Shown: positions 12,475 through 23,754 of the stretch, piece after piece
Layout of the letters: the number at the start of each line of letters is the position of its first letter
How positions within the stretch are numbered: position 1 is the stretch's first letter
Source: Neckera pumila
Taxonomy: Eukaryota > Streptophyta > Bryopsida > Hypnales > Neckeraceae
NCBI GenBank assembly: GCA_963969595.1
Contig: OZ018413.1
Span: forward strand, 2,501-66,500
Length of the DNA: 64,000 nt
Direction: 5' to 3'
Program-made: the position numbers and the translations under genes
Notes under the pieces: model-generated
The model's input: the letters and a program-made list of their open reading frames with translations, nothing else
Database searches by the model: none
Told to the model about the DNA's origin: nothing

Positions 12475-12801
12475 CTGATTCATCAATACAGTCTTCATAA
12501 GAAAACCCTTAGAAGGAAGAACACTGATACACAAAGTGGAAAGGGCGCAAGACCACTAATGCCCTGTACTCACATATCTCAATATGAACAAAATTGCATC
12601 CATCCATTTGAATTCTTAATATCTCTCACCTACATAGCAATTCGTTGCAAATCATTCCACTTTAAGTGCACCCAATAACCAAAAGGAAGAACAGAGCATA
12701 TTGCACACACAAAAATCCTTAAACCCACCCAAAATCGCATGTTTCTAGATGCACCTACTCTAGTCACTAGACAAGGTAGCCAACTCAATTCCTAAAGTTA
12801 C
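12475..12801 (-). other. Predicted 327-bp phase-2 intron joining OSB and PPR exons, locus A
   Basis: On the minus strand the PDF-motif exon ends GAG AG and is followed by GTAACT, a strong plant donor (intron from 12801). The acceptor reads gaatcag (AG at 12476-12475), after which the PPR frame is open. The leftover AG plus the first G of the next exon makes AGG (Arg), leading in frame into LSEGYNGRGCIV and the PPR sequence. If unspliced, the PDF frame stops at once (TAA 12800-12798). Confidence 0.65.
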
Positions 12802-13326
12802 CTCTCTCCTTCTGTTGTGTCTTGAGAATCTTTGGAGCGATAATCAACAGGAGGGTGCATTTTCCCTTTGCTTGTCAAGCTGACCACGGCCTTTACCCAT
12901 GGTGGAGTTGACCAGCCATATATCCAAAGTGCTTTCCTTGACACCTTATGCCTAAAGTCAGGTGATCTAGGATTCCTCTGTAGGCACCACAACTCATGAT
13001 CAGGTCCTACAAAACTGTCTCATATTCATTTTGCATCTAACAATCAATATTCCAGGAATATTTGTTGATGACACTGCAATGATCTGAGCAGTGTTCACTC
13101 CACTCAATGACAGCAAACAACGCAATTTCATACTTGTTGCTTTACGAAGTGCCCACAAGTGCCCAATCATGGCCTTGTACAAGCAAGAAACGTCCCGTCA
13201 CTTGTTGAGCCGAGTATTGTATCCGCTTTCTTTTATCTAGTCATACCTTGTCAGCTCTGTTGTCCCACCACTGCGTAGGATCCGCGAAGTACTCTTTCCA
13301 AACTTCTTCAACCGACTGTAGTTCAC
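12802..13326 (-). CDS. OSB-type PDF-motif exons upstream of PPR, locus A
   Basis: Two minus-strand exons are supported: 13247-13326 (80 nt) and 12802-12977 (176 nt). They are separated by a 269-bp intron with a GTATGA donor and a ctacag acceptor. The spliced product reads EVWKEYFADPTQWWDNRADK, then RNPRSPDFRHK and KALWIYGW..PPWVKAV. This matches the PDF motif of plant organellar single-stranded-DNA-binding (OSB) proteins, with the conserved WWDNR, PDF and ALW elements. OSB proteins act on single-stranded DNA in mitochondria or plastids. The splice phases agree (0, then 2). The usual OB-fold domain was not recognised in the upstream exons. The last exon is predicted to splice on into the PPR frame rather than end the protein. 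Confidence 0.75.
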
Positions 13327-14293
13327 CTGAAGCCACCGCAACATAACATGCTTTACCCATGTCAGTCACCTTCTCACCAGGAGAGGCAAACTCTTTCTGT
13401 GACGATGGGCATATGATACATACCTGAAGCATTGGAATTCGAAGGTGACCTCTTCCAAACTGATGAAAATGGTGAACACCGGATTGGTCCACTGCCTCGT
13501 ATGTGAGAGGACAAGGGCAGGGATAAAGAAGGGTAGATAGGCCATGGAGACCTGAAGACTGAGATTGCACAGATATCCTGGGTACACAAACGTCAACACT
13601 CTGTTAATAAGCAACTTCGTACCATTCAAAGCGCTCTTCCCATCAATAGCGGGGTTTAGGGTTCAGTCAACCAGGTTCATATCCGGTTACGTTCGGAAAA
13701 ATGTGACAACCTCTTTATCAAACATTGCTGTACAGGAGACCTCATGTTTCGACACATTTGTTGTCAGCATGACCACAGTAGTCCAACCCATGTCACAAGC
13801 CATCCGACCGCTTAATTCACTCACCTGTGCACCACCTAGTCCACGCACCGAAAAAAAGCTTCTCTGTTCTCTCCTGCACTGCAATTGTTGTCTACAATCT
13901 AAATCCCACGACACCAATTGAGGTGGCAGTCCCATCACTGTCCGACTGCATTACAGAAACCAATTCACACTAACTGTTACTAAGAAGAACATCACAAATA
14001 ACAACGCCGGAATGGACCTCAGAATTGAACCTGTGGACAGAAACACATCAAATTGAGAAGAAACTGCATCTGCGAAAAATCTGCTACTACCTCCTATCCT
14101 GAAAACACGGCACAATAAACAAAGTCCACAAACAAAAACCGCATACCTGACGCTTCCGGCGGCCAAATGAAGCAAGACAAGCTGCCCAAGGACGGCAAAC
14201 CTCCACTGCAGCTTGACGAGGAGCAGCTCCGTCTACGGGATCAATCAATTGCTGAGGCAAGAATCCAACATAAACCCATTGATTAGCATACAA
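13327..14293 (-). other. Putative 5' exons of OSB-PPR gene, locus A (tentative)
   Basis: Several minus-strand open segments are conserved in both loci and may be exons. One is about 14147-14293 (QQLIDPVDGAAPR, then CRPWAACLASFGRR). A second is about 13840-13938 (GLPPQLV, DLDCRQQLQ, GGAQ, followed by a GTGAGT donor). A third is about 13420-13590 and ends before a GTATGT donor. For the third, the frame giving SNSNAS joins the PDF exon in phase 1. The true start codon, the exon order and any OB fold or transit peptide could not be fixed. Locus A lacks 4 nt present in locus B near 14297. Confidence 0.35.
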
Positions 14294-14830
14294 CCCCAGT
14301 CAACTGACTTGACTATTAAGAAACAACCATCGCTTCAAAGAGGGTCATCAAAAACTTAGGTTCAAACTAAATTACAGTTCTCCTTCGATATTATGAATGA
14401 CAAGACTCATTAAACTTAGATCGTTTGAACGACATGTATAGAAATATGAATGAAAACCTATCAGAATTGGTCATAACACATCCATGAAACGCAACAGGGG
14501 TCAGAACCCAATCCCCAACCCAGCCAGATCGCTCAATCCGGTTCCCGAAATGTGTTTTCGACTTGTCTCGTTCCCTACCAGTCTGACACAACTTTGACTT
14601 CCTCCCTGCTGTTCGCGCTGCTCAATCTCCTGCCCCATGGTGCACACGTGCACACCCCTATTCTGACATATGACGATACCTCGTATTGAGTGAATATGAC
14701 AGGAATCAGCATATGTGGCACCGATTTGGAGCACATCGTTCAAATGTGAAGCAAACAAAGGTGATAGCAAAGTCGCTTTCACTCTGCAACACAAACGTGA
14801 GTTCTCAATCGGTTCGGTACATCTTACCGG

Positions 14831-17800
14831 CCCTGAATCCAGGCTGCTGCCACTGAACTCTGTTGCAGCTCACACCACATCTATAGTACACACTTTGAGC
14901 AGTTCTTTCTAGCTTTGCCGGGAATAAGTACTAATCCGGAAAGACATGAATCAGTGTTCTTCTCTTGCAGGCCCAAGCTTCTTTCAAGGTTCGAAGACTG
15001 GGAATCACGCAGTCATCAGCATTGAATAACTTATAGCTATGCTGATTGCCACGGACCGCAAGATACCACGAGTTCCCAATTCCAAGTGGAATAAATTTCC
15101 CCAAGCGAAAACCCTAAACCCTAGTTCGCGAAACGGCTCATTTCTTCTTGCTCAGTCTGTGAAACTCCCATGCCAAGAAAAAACGGGATGAATCCGAGGA
15201 CCTGCTATTTGAATTGCACTGCACTAATTGGGCAGCAAGATATCATCAAATTAATTACTCGCGCTCCACAAGCTCCGAAGGAACAAGCGCTACTCTACTC
15301 TCCTGTAGTCAGTTTAAGAGCAGGAAAGGTCGATATAACGTTTCTCCGAAAGGTCAACAGCTGGCATCTCGCCTCCGTCCTACAGTTTCCATCCCACTCC
15401 CACGAGCTCAAATTAAAATGGCTCCAAACCAACTGCCAGAGCAGAGTAACAAGTCAGAATCCCACTACAAATCCTGCACAAGCGGGCATTGCAGTACTAC
15501 TTCCCACATTCAGTCATCCTAACACAACAGTACGAGAAACCTCCCTCCTTGAGCCCTCAATTCACCACAACAGCCATACGTGCACCCGCAACAGACTGCA
15601 GCATGCAGCACCCTAGCTCTGCACAAGCTCGCAAGCTTGGGATCAAGGAGTCCCCAACCTCTCTCACCATGCCCATTCCTGCTCGAAGCTTGCTCTGATC
15701 TCCCTCCTTGGCGGAAACGGTAGTTCCGAATGCCTGATACCCTTGACGCTTCTCGTCTTTTCTGGGCCCCGAACATCAATCGAAACAGGTTATTGTGCCG
15801 GTGTTGTTGCACTCAGCCCTCTTTAATGTCACATCCTCTAAATAATACTGTATATCAGGGTCCGTTCTCTTACCAAGCGTTTGGGAGCATATATAAGGTA
15901 GAAGATATATCCATTGTGGTCACCATGATAAGAAACCCATGTTTTACAACTCTTCACCTAAAACGCTGGTTTTTTATAGTGCACCCTCTCAATTGGAATC
16001 TAGTGAGCTTTCCAATTGCACTTGTTTTTATTCTAATGTGGTCAAAAGTGTAAGGTGACATAATAACTAACAAGATAGTGGTACATTGAAAGTGAAAGTA
16101 TCATCATATTAATGCCAAAATAGCATCAAAGAAATATTTTAGTTATGTTCCTACAATTTTAACACTAAGAAAATCCAAAATGAAGATTTTGTTAGTAGTA
16201 AAATGTTTTAAATATATATGTAAATAATAATTATGTAATTACACTAGTGATTTAATTTTGTTTTAGAACTATTACAATGACTTTTTAGTATATATCTATC
16301 AATTAAGTGTGATCATACTAAAAACAATTGAAATTACTGAATTAGTGGTAGGGACTTTTTGTAAACATAATAGTCTTCAAACTCTCAACAATTAGATCTA
16401 AGAATAAATCACAACAATCAATTGGGACAACAACGATGGAAGTACAATTTTAGCATTGACTCTTCACAAAGACAAAGACAAAACTATTAAAATGTTGCTT
16501 TTTCATTTTAGTGATGAACTTTTCTTATAGAAATCCAAATCCACTTAATAAATGGATTTGACCTAAAAGTACCAAAGCATTAGAAGAAATTTGAGGGTTG
16601 CAAAGGGCCGTTTCAAGGCTGTTCCAACAACTGGGAACAGTCAAATATTAAAAAAATTAAAAAATATATATGTTAAAATATTATTTAAAATATTTAAAAA
16701 ATATTAAAAATATATATATTTGAAAAAAAAAAATTAATTATTTTCTGACGTGGCACTTTCATGACTACGTCAGATTATTGTTCCCAGGGCGTTCCTAGAG
16801 TTCCCAGGGCTTGATAACTCACAGTCTTTTGGAGGCTTTAAAATTCTTTTAATGGTAAAAACAACTGCTACTTAACCAATAGCTCAGATTAATATTTGAC
16901 TATAGAAAAAAACTTAACTCTAAAAAATACCCAATAGTCACTAGTATGTCTACTAACCAAGTAGTGTATTTAAAGCAAATACAACAAGGCAAAAGGAAAT
17001 TAGAGGAATATTCAATTAACAATATCTTCTTTCTATATCAAGTACACTCTTGTAACTTTAATATTAACAATGCAAGAAAATGGGGTCACTCAATAGCAAC
17101 AAATAGATATTAACAATGCTCTAAATTATTACAATAAAGAAAGTGGCATTAGGACTATACTTCTTCACTAAATTCTGGTTTAAGCTTGTCCATTCAACAA
17201 GATTGAGAATTAATTAGATGCTATGACTCTGTGATTGATGAACTTTATCGTGTTGGTAGATTAGGTGATTTAACCCCTAAAGGATGAGCCTGCTATTTTT
17301 AGTAATATAGCAATTTTGAACAGGTACCTAGGACTAGAGATTTTCATATTTTAAGCTGAAATTTTAATACAAGGTGGGGACGAGGAATATCTTTCATGTT
17401 GTGAGTGAAATTCTACCATAAGGCAAAATCCATCCACAAAATTGGGCTGAGGGGAAGAATATGGGACCCTAATCTATACGCCTCAAAGCAATGGATACCT
17501 ATAGCCAAAATCACTATTAAATTCTCAAGTAGGGCAACTGAAATGGGCTAATTTAAACCCTAATAGAGAATTTCAGCACCAAATGTCACTACTAAAATTC
17601 ACCACTTTTTCATGCAATGACCCAAATGGATTCACAATTCACTTTAGGTGTCAATCTTTACTCTAGAACCCAAATTTCCTTCAAAACCACAAATAGAGCA
17701 CCAAAATGGGTCCAAAATGAGCCCTAAATGGGATCAAACCTAAAATTCCAGCACATCAAAATCCACCTAAAAACATCTAAGTCTAATCATGCATTGACCT

Positions 17801-18104
17801 TGTTATACTTCTCTTAAGGTTCCTAGCTCACTACTAACCTTCACCCCCTCCTTTTAGGCAAATAATTGTTTACTTCTATTTCCTCATTCACACATCCCAA
17901 CCCTAATTTTACCCCAATTAGGGTTGTGCTTCTACATTTGACCTAAAATCCTAAAAATCAAATTCAAACATTCATGCATTCATTTTTAGACACTCAAATC
18001 ACATAGCTCAAAAGAAATGAACACGTTCATAGATGCAATGAAAATTGCAAGTCAAATAAGTACAAGCTTAAGAGAAATGTAACCTCGAAGTCCATTGAAG
18101 ACCA
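14831..18104. other. Intergenic DNA between locus A and repeats
   Basis: No convincing gene. The GC-moderate part up to about 15800 may contain the promoter or 5' UTR of the minus-strand OSB-PPR gene. From about 15850 the DNA is very AT-rich. Around 16610-16810 there are related phrases ('ccaacaactgggaacag', 'ttcccagggcg') that hint at a small degraded element, with no clear ends. Confidence 0.4.
15109..15124 (-). promoter_or_regulatory. Double telo-box
   Basis: The plus strand reads aaaccctaaaccctag, two AAACCCTA telo-box units in tandem. In plants these occur near transcription starts of genes for translation and organelle biogenesis. It lies about 0.8 kb upstream of the first putative exon of the minus-strand OSB-PPR locus A. 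It could mark that promoter, or equally be a chance interstitial telomere-like motif. Confidence 0.4.
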
Positions 18105-18460
18105 ACTGCCACTACAATGGCCACCCCATCTTTGTCCATGCTTTGATTTCAATGAGCTTAGGCTTTTTGAAAATCTGACTCTATGATCTACCACCTCTCC
18201 AAATTTCAGCCTCATCGCAACTATTGTTCGTTGGATATCACCCCCCAAAGTTGGCAGTCTTGGTCGCCATTGACAGCCAACACTCTTGTAGTAAAATCCC
18301 TGCCGTGTCTTCGTCCTTGCTTGTATTTTAGTGAACCTAGGCTTTTTGGAAAGCTGACTCTACAATCTACCACCTCTCAAAATTTCAGCTTCATTGCAGC
18401 TACTGGCTGTCGGACATCACCCCCCAGAGTTGGTAGTCTTGGATTCATGAGGCAGCAGCC
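18105..18460 (+). repeat. Direct duplication of about 180 bp
   Basis: Two adjacent related copies. The phrase 'aggctttttg(a/g)aaa' followed by 'tctaccacctct', 'aatttcagc' and 'atcacccccca' appears first around 18150-18255 and again around 18335-18430. Copies are offset by roughly 180 bp with scattered substitutions. A long open stretch at 18183-18695 overlaps it but has no recognisable domain and is not called as a gene. Confidence 0.6.
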
Positions 18461-19239
18461 TCCTCTCACTCAAACTCCACTTTTTTTATCCAATTGCTCT
18501 CACAAACAAGTGAAAACCTACTCGACAAATTGCTTACAATCATATCCTAACTCATATCCCTTGTCTTCCTACCATCTTTTGTTCATTTCCATCACATTTT
18601 TGCATCAAACTTTCAAAATATACATGCACACAAAAGTCGAGAAAGAAAGAGCTTGGAACCCTAATTTTGCCTATATCCAACACTCCAACGACTAATTTCT
18701 CTAATCACATTCATCCCACCTTAATTTACAATTAAATTGCTAATTTACTGTAAAATGCGCTAAATTAGTGTGCTACTTTAATGCAAACCCCCCTGTGAGT
18801 GTTTATAATTCCACCCTTAAGTCAGAAAGTGGCACATGGATTCTAGCGGCTTTTAGAATGGAGATTCACTACTGGGTGTGTGATTCCTAATCAAGTGTAC
18901 GCCTTCCAAGCAATGGACACTTTGTTGTATTTCCTATTTTGTATTTTCTTATTGGCAATGACTAACCAGGTCAAACAACTAGTACCTAAGGCCAAATTGT
19001 AGCTATGATAACCAAAATTGAGGGCCAATCTGAATTAGTCAAGTAGAAAAATAAAATAGATTGAGACATAGGGCTTACCTTATCCTTTCCAAAATAATAA
19101 AGAAATCTAAAAATGGACACTCCTAATAGAAATTATCAATGGATGTAGTTTTGTTTTTAAACTAATCTATGAACTTCATCCATCAATACCTTATGATCTA
19201 ATAATCTAACTCTAATCTACCACAATAACTTCCTTAATA

Positions 19240-19632
19240 TCTTTTTTAAGCTTCCCACAGTAATTGTCCTGGTAACTTCAAATAGCTATTTTTAGTAACT
19301 TCTAAAATTACCACATAACTTTTCTCAGTAATTTCAAACATTACCATAGTAACTTTTTCTAATAACTTCAAACATTACCACAATAATTTTTCTCAGTAAT
19401 TTCAAACATTACCATAGTAACTTTTTCTAATAACTTCAAACATTACCACAATAATTTTTCTCAGTAACTTCAAACATTACCACAGTAATTTTTTCCAGTA
19501 ACTTCAAACATTACCATAGTAACTTTTCCCAGTAACTTCAAACATTACCACAATAACTTTTCCCAGTAACTTCAAACATTACCACAGCAATTTTTTCCAG
19601 TAACTTCAAATATTACCACAGTAATTTTTTAG
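19240..19632 (+). repeat. 34-bp AT-rich minisatellite
   Basis: About eleven units of roughly 34 bp built on 'taacttcaaacattaccaca' followed by 'gtaattttttccag', with the first units more diverged. Copies alternate between 'ccacaataatttttctcag' and 'ccatagtaactttttctaa' variants, suggesting a higher-order dimer in the middle of the array. No coding role is seen. Confidence 0.85.
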
Positions 19633-19754
19633 TGTACTACAATAAATGACAAAAAAATCAACCAAATTTGTTATCTAATCGTTATGACGACACTTTTTGT
19701 CAAAGGAAGTCACTTAAGAGGGGCTTCTTTTCCCTCTCTCTCTTTCTCTCTAGT

Positions 19755-19835
19755 CTATGAGTGCTGCGGAAACAACAACAATGACTTGTAGAAACAACTC
19801 TCTATTCAATTGTTGTTTCCGAGAGGCTCTCATAG
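19755..19835. repeat. Inverted repeat / hairpin
   Basis: The left arm (19755-19778) begins ctatgag and ends ggaaacaacaa. The right arm (19810-19835) is its imperfect reverse complement, beginning ttgttgtttcc and ending ctcatag. The loop is about 31 nt. It could be a foldback element or a transcribed hairpin. It lies directly after a CT-rich tract ('ctctctctttctctct'). Confidence 0.65.
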
Positions 19836-21750
19836 CTCTTGCCGTTCTTAATAAAGCAACAATCAATTCCTACACGAATTCAACAAGGTTTGCAAGTCAA
19901 AGCTTTGCCGTCAAAATGATTAAAGGCGAAAAGTAGATGATTCTAGACCTTGAAAATTAGGAATGGGCGATAGCTTTGCCGTATGGTGGGTTAGCACCAA
20001 ATTTTCAAACAAAGATTAGTTAGTAATTGACTTTAGAGAGTTGGTTCCAACCCAACTTCTCTCACTTAGCAATACTTAGTACGTGGACCTTGAGAGTTTT
20101 GGTTCCAAAATCTCTCCAAATAACATCAATTTGTACTCAAGGAGCAAGTACAAGATCACAGCAATAGACTAAATGCAAGCTTTTAAAGGATTCTAACGAA
20201 TGGAATTGCCAGAATTTGGTTAGAACGTCCTTAGGATTAGTACAAAACTCAATAATAAAAGGAAACAAGGAATTTAAGAGATCAGTCTTCTAAAACAGAA
20301 TTACAAATTTGCTACGTGAAGGGACCTCTACGTCCTTCAAGAGAAGCAAAAATGTGGCTCAAATGGCCAAAACTTAGAGCAGAGAACGTGCCAAAGGTTT
20401 GGCACAAGAAGAGAAGAGGGATTTGGCCACAAGTTGGCCAAACCTTGAAAACAAAGAAAGAGGTTGATAGTGAGAGGGAGGGAGGCCCTTTTAAACCCTC
20501 TCAAGGTCTTGGGGCGCCCTCCAAGCAAGCTTAGAGAGCCTTCCAAGTAAGTCTTGGAGACTTGGAGTGCGCTCCAAGCGTTCTCAAAAGTCAACTCTAA
20601 CTACCTAGGGAAAACTAAATTACTTCTAACTTTCTACTCTACTGCTGTGATCACTCTAACTTTTGGAGAAAAGCTCCAAATGCCAAATGGATTGTAACAT
20701 CACGTTCAGAAGACCCAAATTAGTCTAGGGGATCCTCTACCTCCTTCTAGGCTAATTTTGCCCGTAAAAATCACTAACGGTAACTTCAAAGAAAATGTCA
20801 AAACTCCAACTATTGGAATTTGCATTTTCCAAGAAATCTGTCTGGCTAGGGTTGTTTGGAAGGTTCATGGGAGCAAGAAAGCACTCTTCATTTGCAACAT
20901 TTGGACACCATGAATTTCTAGTACGCCAGTCAACCCGTCGCCAAGTTGTAAATTTTTATTAAATTCAATGTCGTTGCTGATTCCGGTACTTCTGACTATC
21001 AGAAAGTCTTCAAACTTGACAAGTCGCTTATTGGATACACAAAACTCTATCCTAATTTTTAGTAAGATTTTACTGCACTCTGGATAAGTTCTATGAATTT
21101 ACCATCAGTTTCAAAGGCGATTGACTTCTCGTGGAGTCATCATGGAGTTTTGTAAAATCCCAAAAATTTTGGGGCAACCTTTTGAGAATTCCCACAAGCT
21201 AAGGGCAAAACCAAATCTTCCATAATACAATTCATAAGGAGACTAAAATTAAACACTTCTTAATAATTTCCACCCGGGGGGAAATTGTTCTAGTACCGGG
21301 GCTTATTGTAGATGATCAGCTCCTAAATTGACCTCTTGGCATGCTTTTATCCTAAAAGTACCTTTATATATGTTCCAATCACCTCGTCCTTTGTCTACTT
21401 TGCATTTTGGCTTGATATTCTTGTTATCTGCAACTTAACACAAACTAATCCAAATTCTCTATGAACTGGATCTAAACTCTTGGAAACCTATTAGTAGACT
21501 CTTCTACTTAGCTAGGTTGTTGCATGCTGTTTGCAAGCTTAGTTTCACATGGACTAGACACTAGGTCTGGCTAACTCTCACATTCTCACTTCTCTCCGAA
21601 AGGCTAATCTACTCTTTTAGACTCTCAATTAGGGCCTAAATATGAAAAGACACAATATTTTGTACTTCCCACGACTTTAGGAGGACTCCTCACAGACTTG
21701 GTAGGGACTTCTATCAAATCCCTCTCAACTACTTATTTCATGCTATTTGC
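19836..21750. other. Repeat-derived intergenic DNA, no gene seen
   Basis: No coding frame with a recognisable domain. The stretch near 21265-21310 ('cccggggggaaattg', 'ccggggcttattgtag') has a purine-rich run next to a possible element end, reminiscent of an LTR-retrotransposon polypurine tract. No internal genes or paired LTR were found. Confidence 0.35.
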
Positions 21751-21986
21751 ATAAAATTGGACCAAAAGACTAATATAAATTACGGTGTCAATGGGGTAGA
21801 CTTCCCAGCAAAGCAGGCAGGAGGTGGTACAAGTGACCATGCAATAAATCTGGACTTTGAACCTATTTCAACAATGTTAGAACCTCCGTGCTTTGATGCA
21901 ATATTGTGCCCTAGTGAAAAGGCAGGTGAGTTTGGATTTTGAGGCAACTGATTATCTAAAGAGAGCAATGTTTTAAATTATAGTGT

Positions 21987-22265
21987 TTGTACCTACAAGT
22001 GTCTGAATGGCTCCTATTAGCTTTCTCAGCGCAAATTTGCACCCCACTGGATTTTGTATCCACAGCCATGGAGGGTATGCTAATTGCAATGAGTCCAGCG
22101 GAGGCGAGTCCAGCAGAGGTGAGTCCAGCAAAGGCAAGTCCAGCAAGTCCAGCAGAGGGTACAAGTGGTAAAAGATATTCTTTTAGTGTCAAGAGGGCTT
22201 GTGATTCATGTGTAGATGATTCTAGCATGAGAAAGAAGGCTATCAAATCATGTGCATCCAAATAG
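21987..22265 (+). CDS. Hypothetical small ORF with SPAEA repeats
   Basis: A 92-residue frame containing a 15-bp tandem repeat at about 22092-22156 that encodes SPAEA-like units (SPAEA, SPAEV, SPAKA, SPA). A basic, cysteine-containing tail follows (VKRACDSC.DD). The frame continues past its TAG as basic sequence (RQSLSKNKSFRRHEC), so this may be the end of a larger decayed frame. No domain is recognised, and it may be repeat DNA only. Confidence 0.2.
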   Translation: MYLQVSEWLLLAFSAQICTPLDFVSTAMEGMLIAMSPAEASPAEVSPAKASPASPAEGTSGKRYSFSVKRACDSCVDDSSMRKKAIKSCASK

Positions 22266-22744
22266 AGTAGTGATGTGTACAAAGCCACAAGATTGTTTAG
22301 ACAGTCTCTTTCAAAGAACAAAAGTTTTCGTAGACATGAATGTAGGAAAGGAGACTTAGAGCCAGAAATTATTGCTTTACAGGTTGAAATAGTACTAAAG
22401 GTGGTAACTAGGAGCAGGGTAAAGAACAATTGAGGCAATTGGTCCCTTGGACATGTAAAATTTTTGCTCATTTAGTGCAACTGCTCTTTTTTTACACATG
22501 ATTAAATTTATTGTGTGAGATGCATAAATTATCTATCACTTTGTGGTGCAAGAGTATATGATATATGATACGTTGCGAAAGAAGCTGAAATTGTAACTTC
22601 TTGTGCTTTGCACCTCTAGTGCATTGAGAATTTGGTGAGAAAAAACTATGATTGAAGTGTCCAAAGTTGAAGCACCATCAGCTACTGAATAACCTGATTT
22701 AATAACGCTGGTGAATATGTGAAGCAATATCATATTCAGCAAAT

Positions 22745-23007
22745 GAATTCTTGCAAATACAAGCACTTAGGATTCCAGTTGGAGAATTCAGTGCGATTCC
22801 AGTTCATGAATCAACTCTTGCAAAGACAAGCACTTAGGATTCCAGTTCCAGCCTCTGGGCAATTCCAGTTCGTGAATCAACTCTTTCTCAGACAAGCACT
22901 TGGGATTCTAGTTCCAACCTCGGGGCGATTCCAGTTTGTGAATCAACTCTTTTTTAAACAAGCACTTGGGATTCCAGTTCCAGCCTTCAATGCAATTCCA
23001 GTTCTGA
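22745..23007 (+). repeat. 66-bp tandem repeat, in frame
   Basis: Three to four units of 66 bp, each beginning 'attccagttc(a/g)tgaatcaa' and containing 'acaagcactt(a/g)ggatt'. Because 66 is a multiple of three, one plus-strand frame stays open and reads a 22-residue repeat (FQFVNQLF.RQALGIPVP). It could be a minisatellite or the remains of a repeat protein. Confidence 0.75.
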
Positions 23008-23754
23008 TGAACTTTGGCGTGGAGAGTACTGAACAACTTTGGTGATTTTGAAGTTAAAGATTTCTTGTGAACCATATATATATGTTGTAAACATTTCCAT
23101 TAAATCTCCATTATGAATTTTTAAGGGATCATGCAAATTAAAAATTTGAATAAATTACTTCTATTTTCTAGGTGAAAGGCAATAACACAAAGAATAGGTG
23201 GTAAATATGATATTGCAATGAAATGTAGGTATGGTTTGAAAATGCAAAAGGCTTGTATACCTACTTTCTCACCATTTAGATCAAGACATAATATATATAT
23301 AACATAAAGATACTTAATGAATTTGCGGCTTCCTCAATCCTAAATCTATTCTACATTGATTTTTAAATTAATTTCTAATGTAATTTGGCTCAATTCTTTG
23401 AATTATAAGGTTTAGGAGCATACTAAATGTTCAAAGATAATTCAGTTATAGAATTGACAAGACCCTCAAAGTAGGTAAAGGTCCTAAATCAACCAATTTT
23501 ATTGACCTTTTTAATGACATGAAGAAATAATGTGTGCAAATATAATTTAATTACAACCTTCTAATTATCCCATATTGTTTGGTAATTACAGGCAGACTAA
23601 CTATAAGAGGGCTTCTTTGTCATAGTCAAACAACCCTGGAGACCCAATGGACTGTCCTCTCACGCTCTGCAAGTGTGGGAGGAAGCTCGAATTGGTCTCC
23701 GGGCCCCCCCCCTCCCTCTTTTGTTTCAGCTTGATTTTGATGTGGTCCATGCTC

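Larger units (their letters stand above)
7975..14830. repeat. Segmental duplication, copy A
   Basis: This block aligns in the same orientation with about 36210-41570. Shared landmarks are the PPR stop (8451 against 37077), the PPR frame start (12440 against 39551), the PDF exon end (12802 against 39915) and a shared 5' flank ('ctattctgacatatgacgat'). The offset changes by 1515 bp across the PPR gene, which is exactly five 303-bp units. Copy A also holds about 330 bp (about 14330-14660) absent from copy B. Exact ends were judged by eye. Confidence 0.8.

Noticed and set aside
15170..15616. 148-residue plus-strand ORF upstream of locus A
   Set aside because: No domain is recognised, it is not conserved in the duplicated locus B, and it lies in the likely promoter/5' UTR region of the opposite-strand gene.
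16600..16820. Possible small DNA transposon with 'ttcccagggc' repeats
   Set aside because: Related phrases occur, but no consistent terminal inverted repeats or target duplication could be found.
18183..18695. 170-residue plus-strand ORF
   Set aside because: It spans a non-coding direct duplication, has no recognisable domain, and its composition follows the local DNA.
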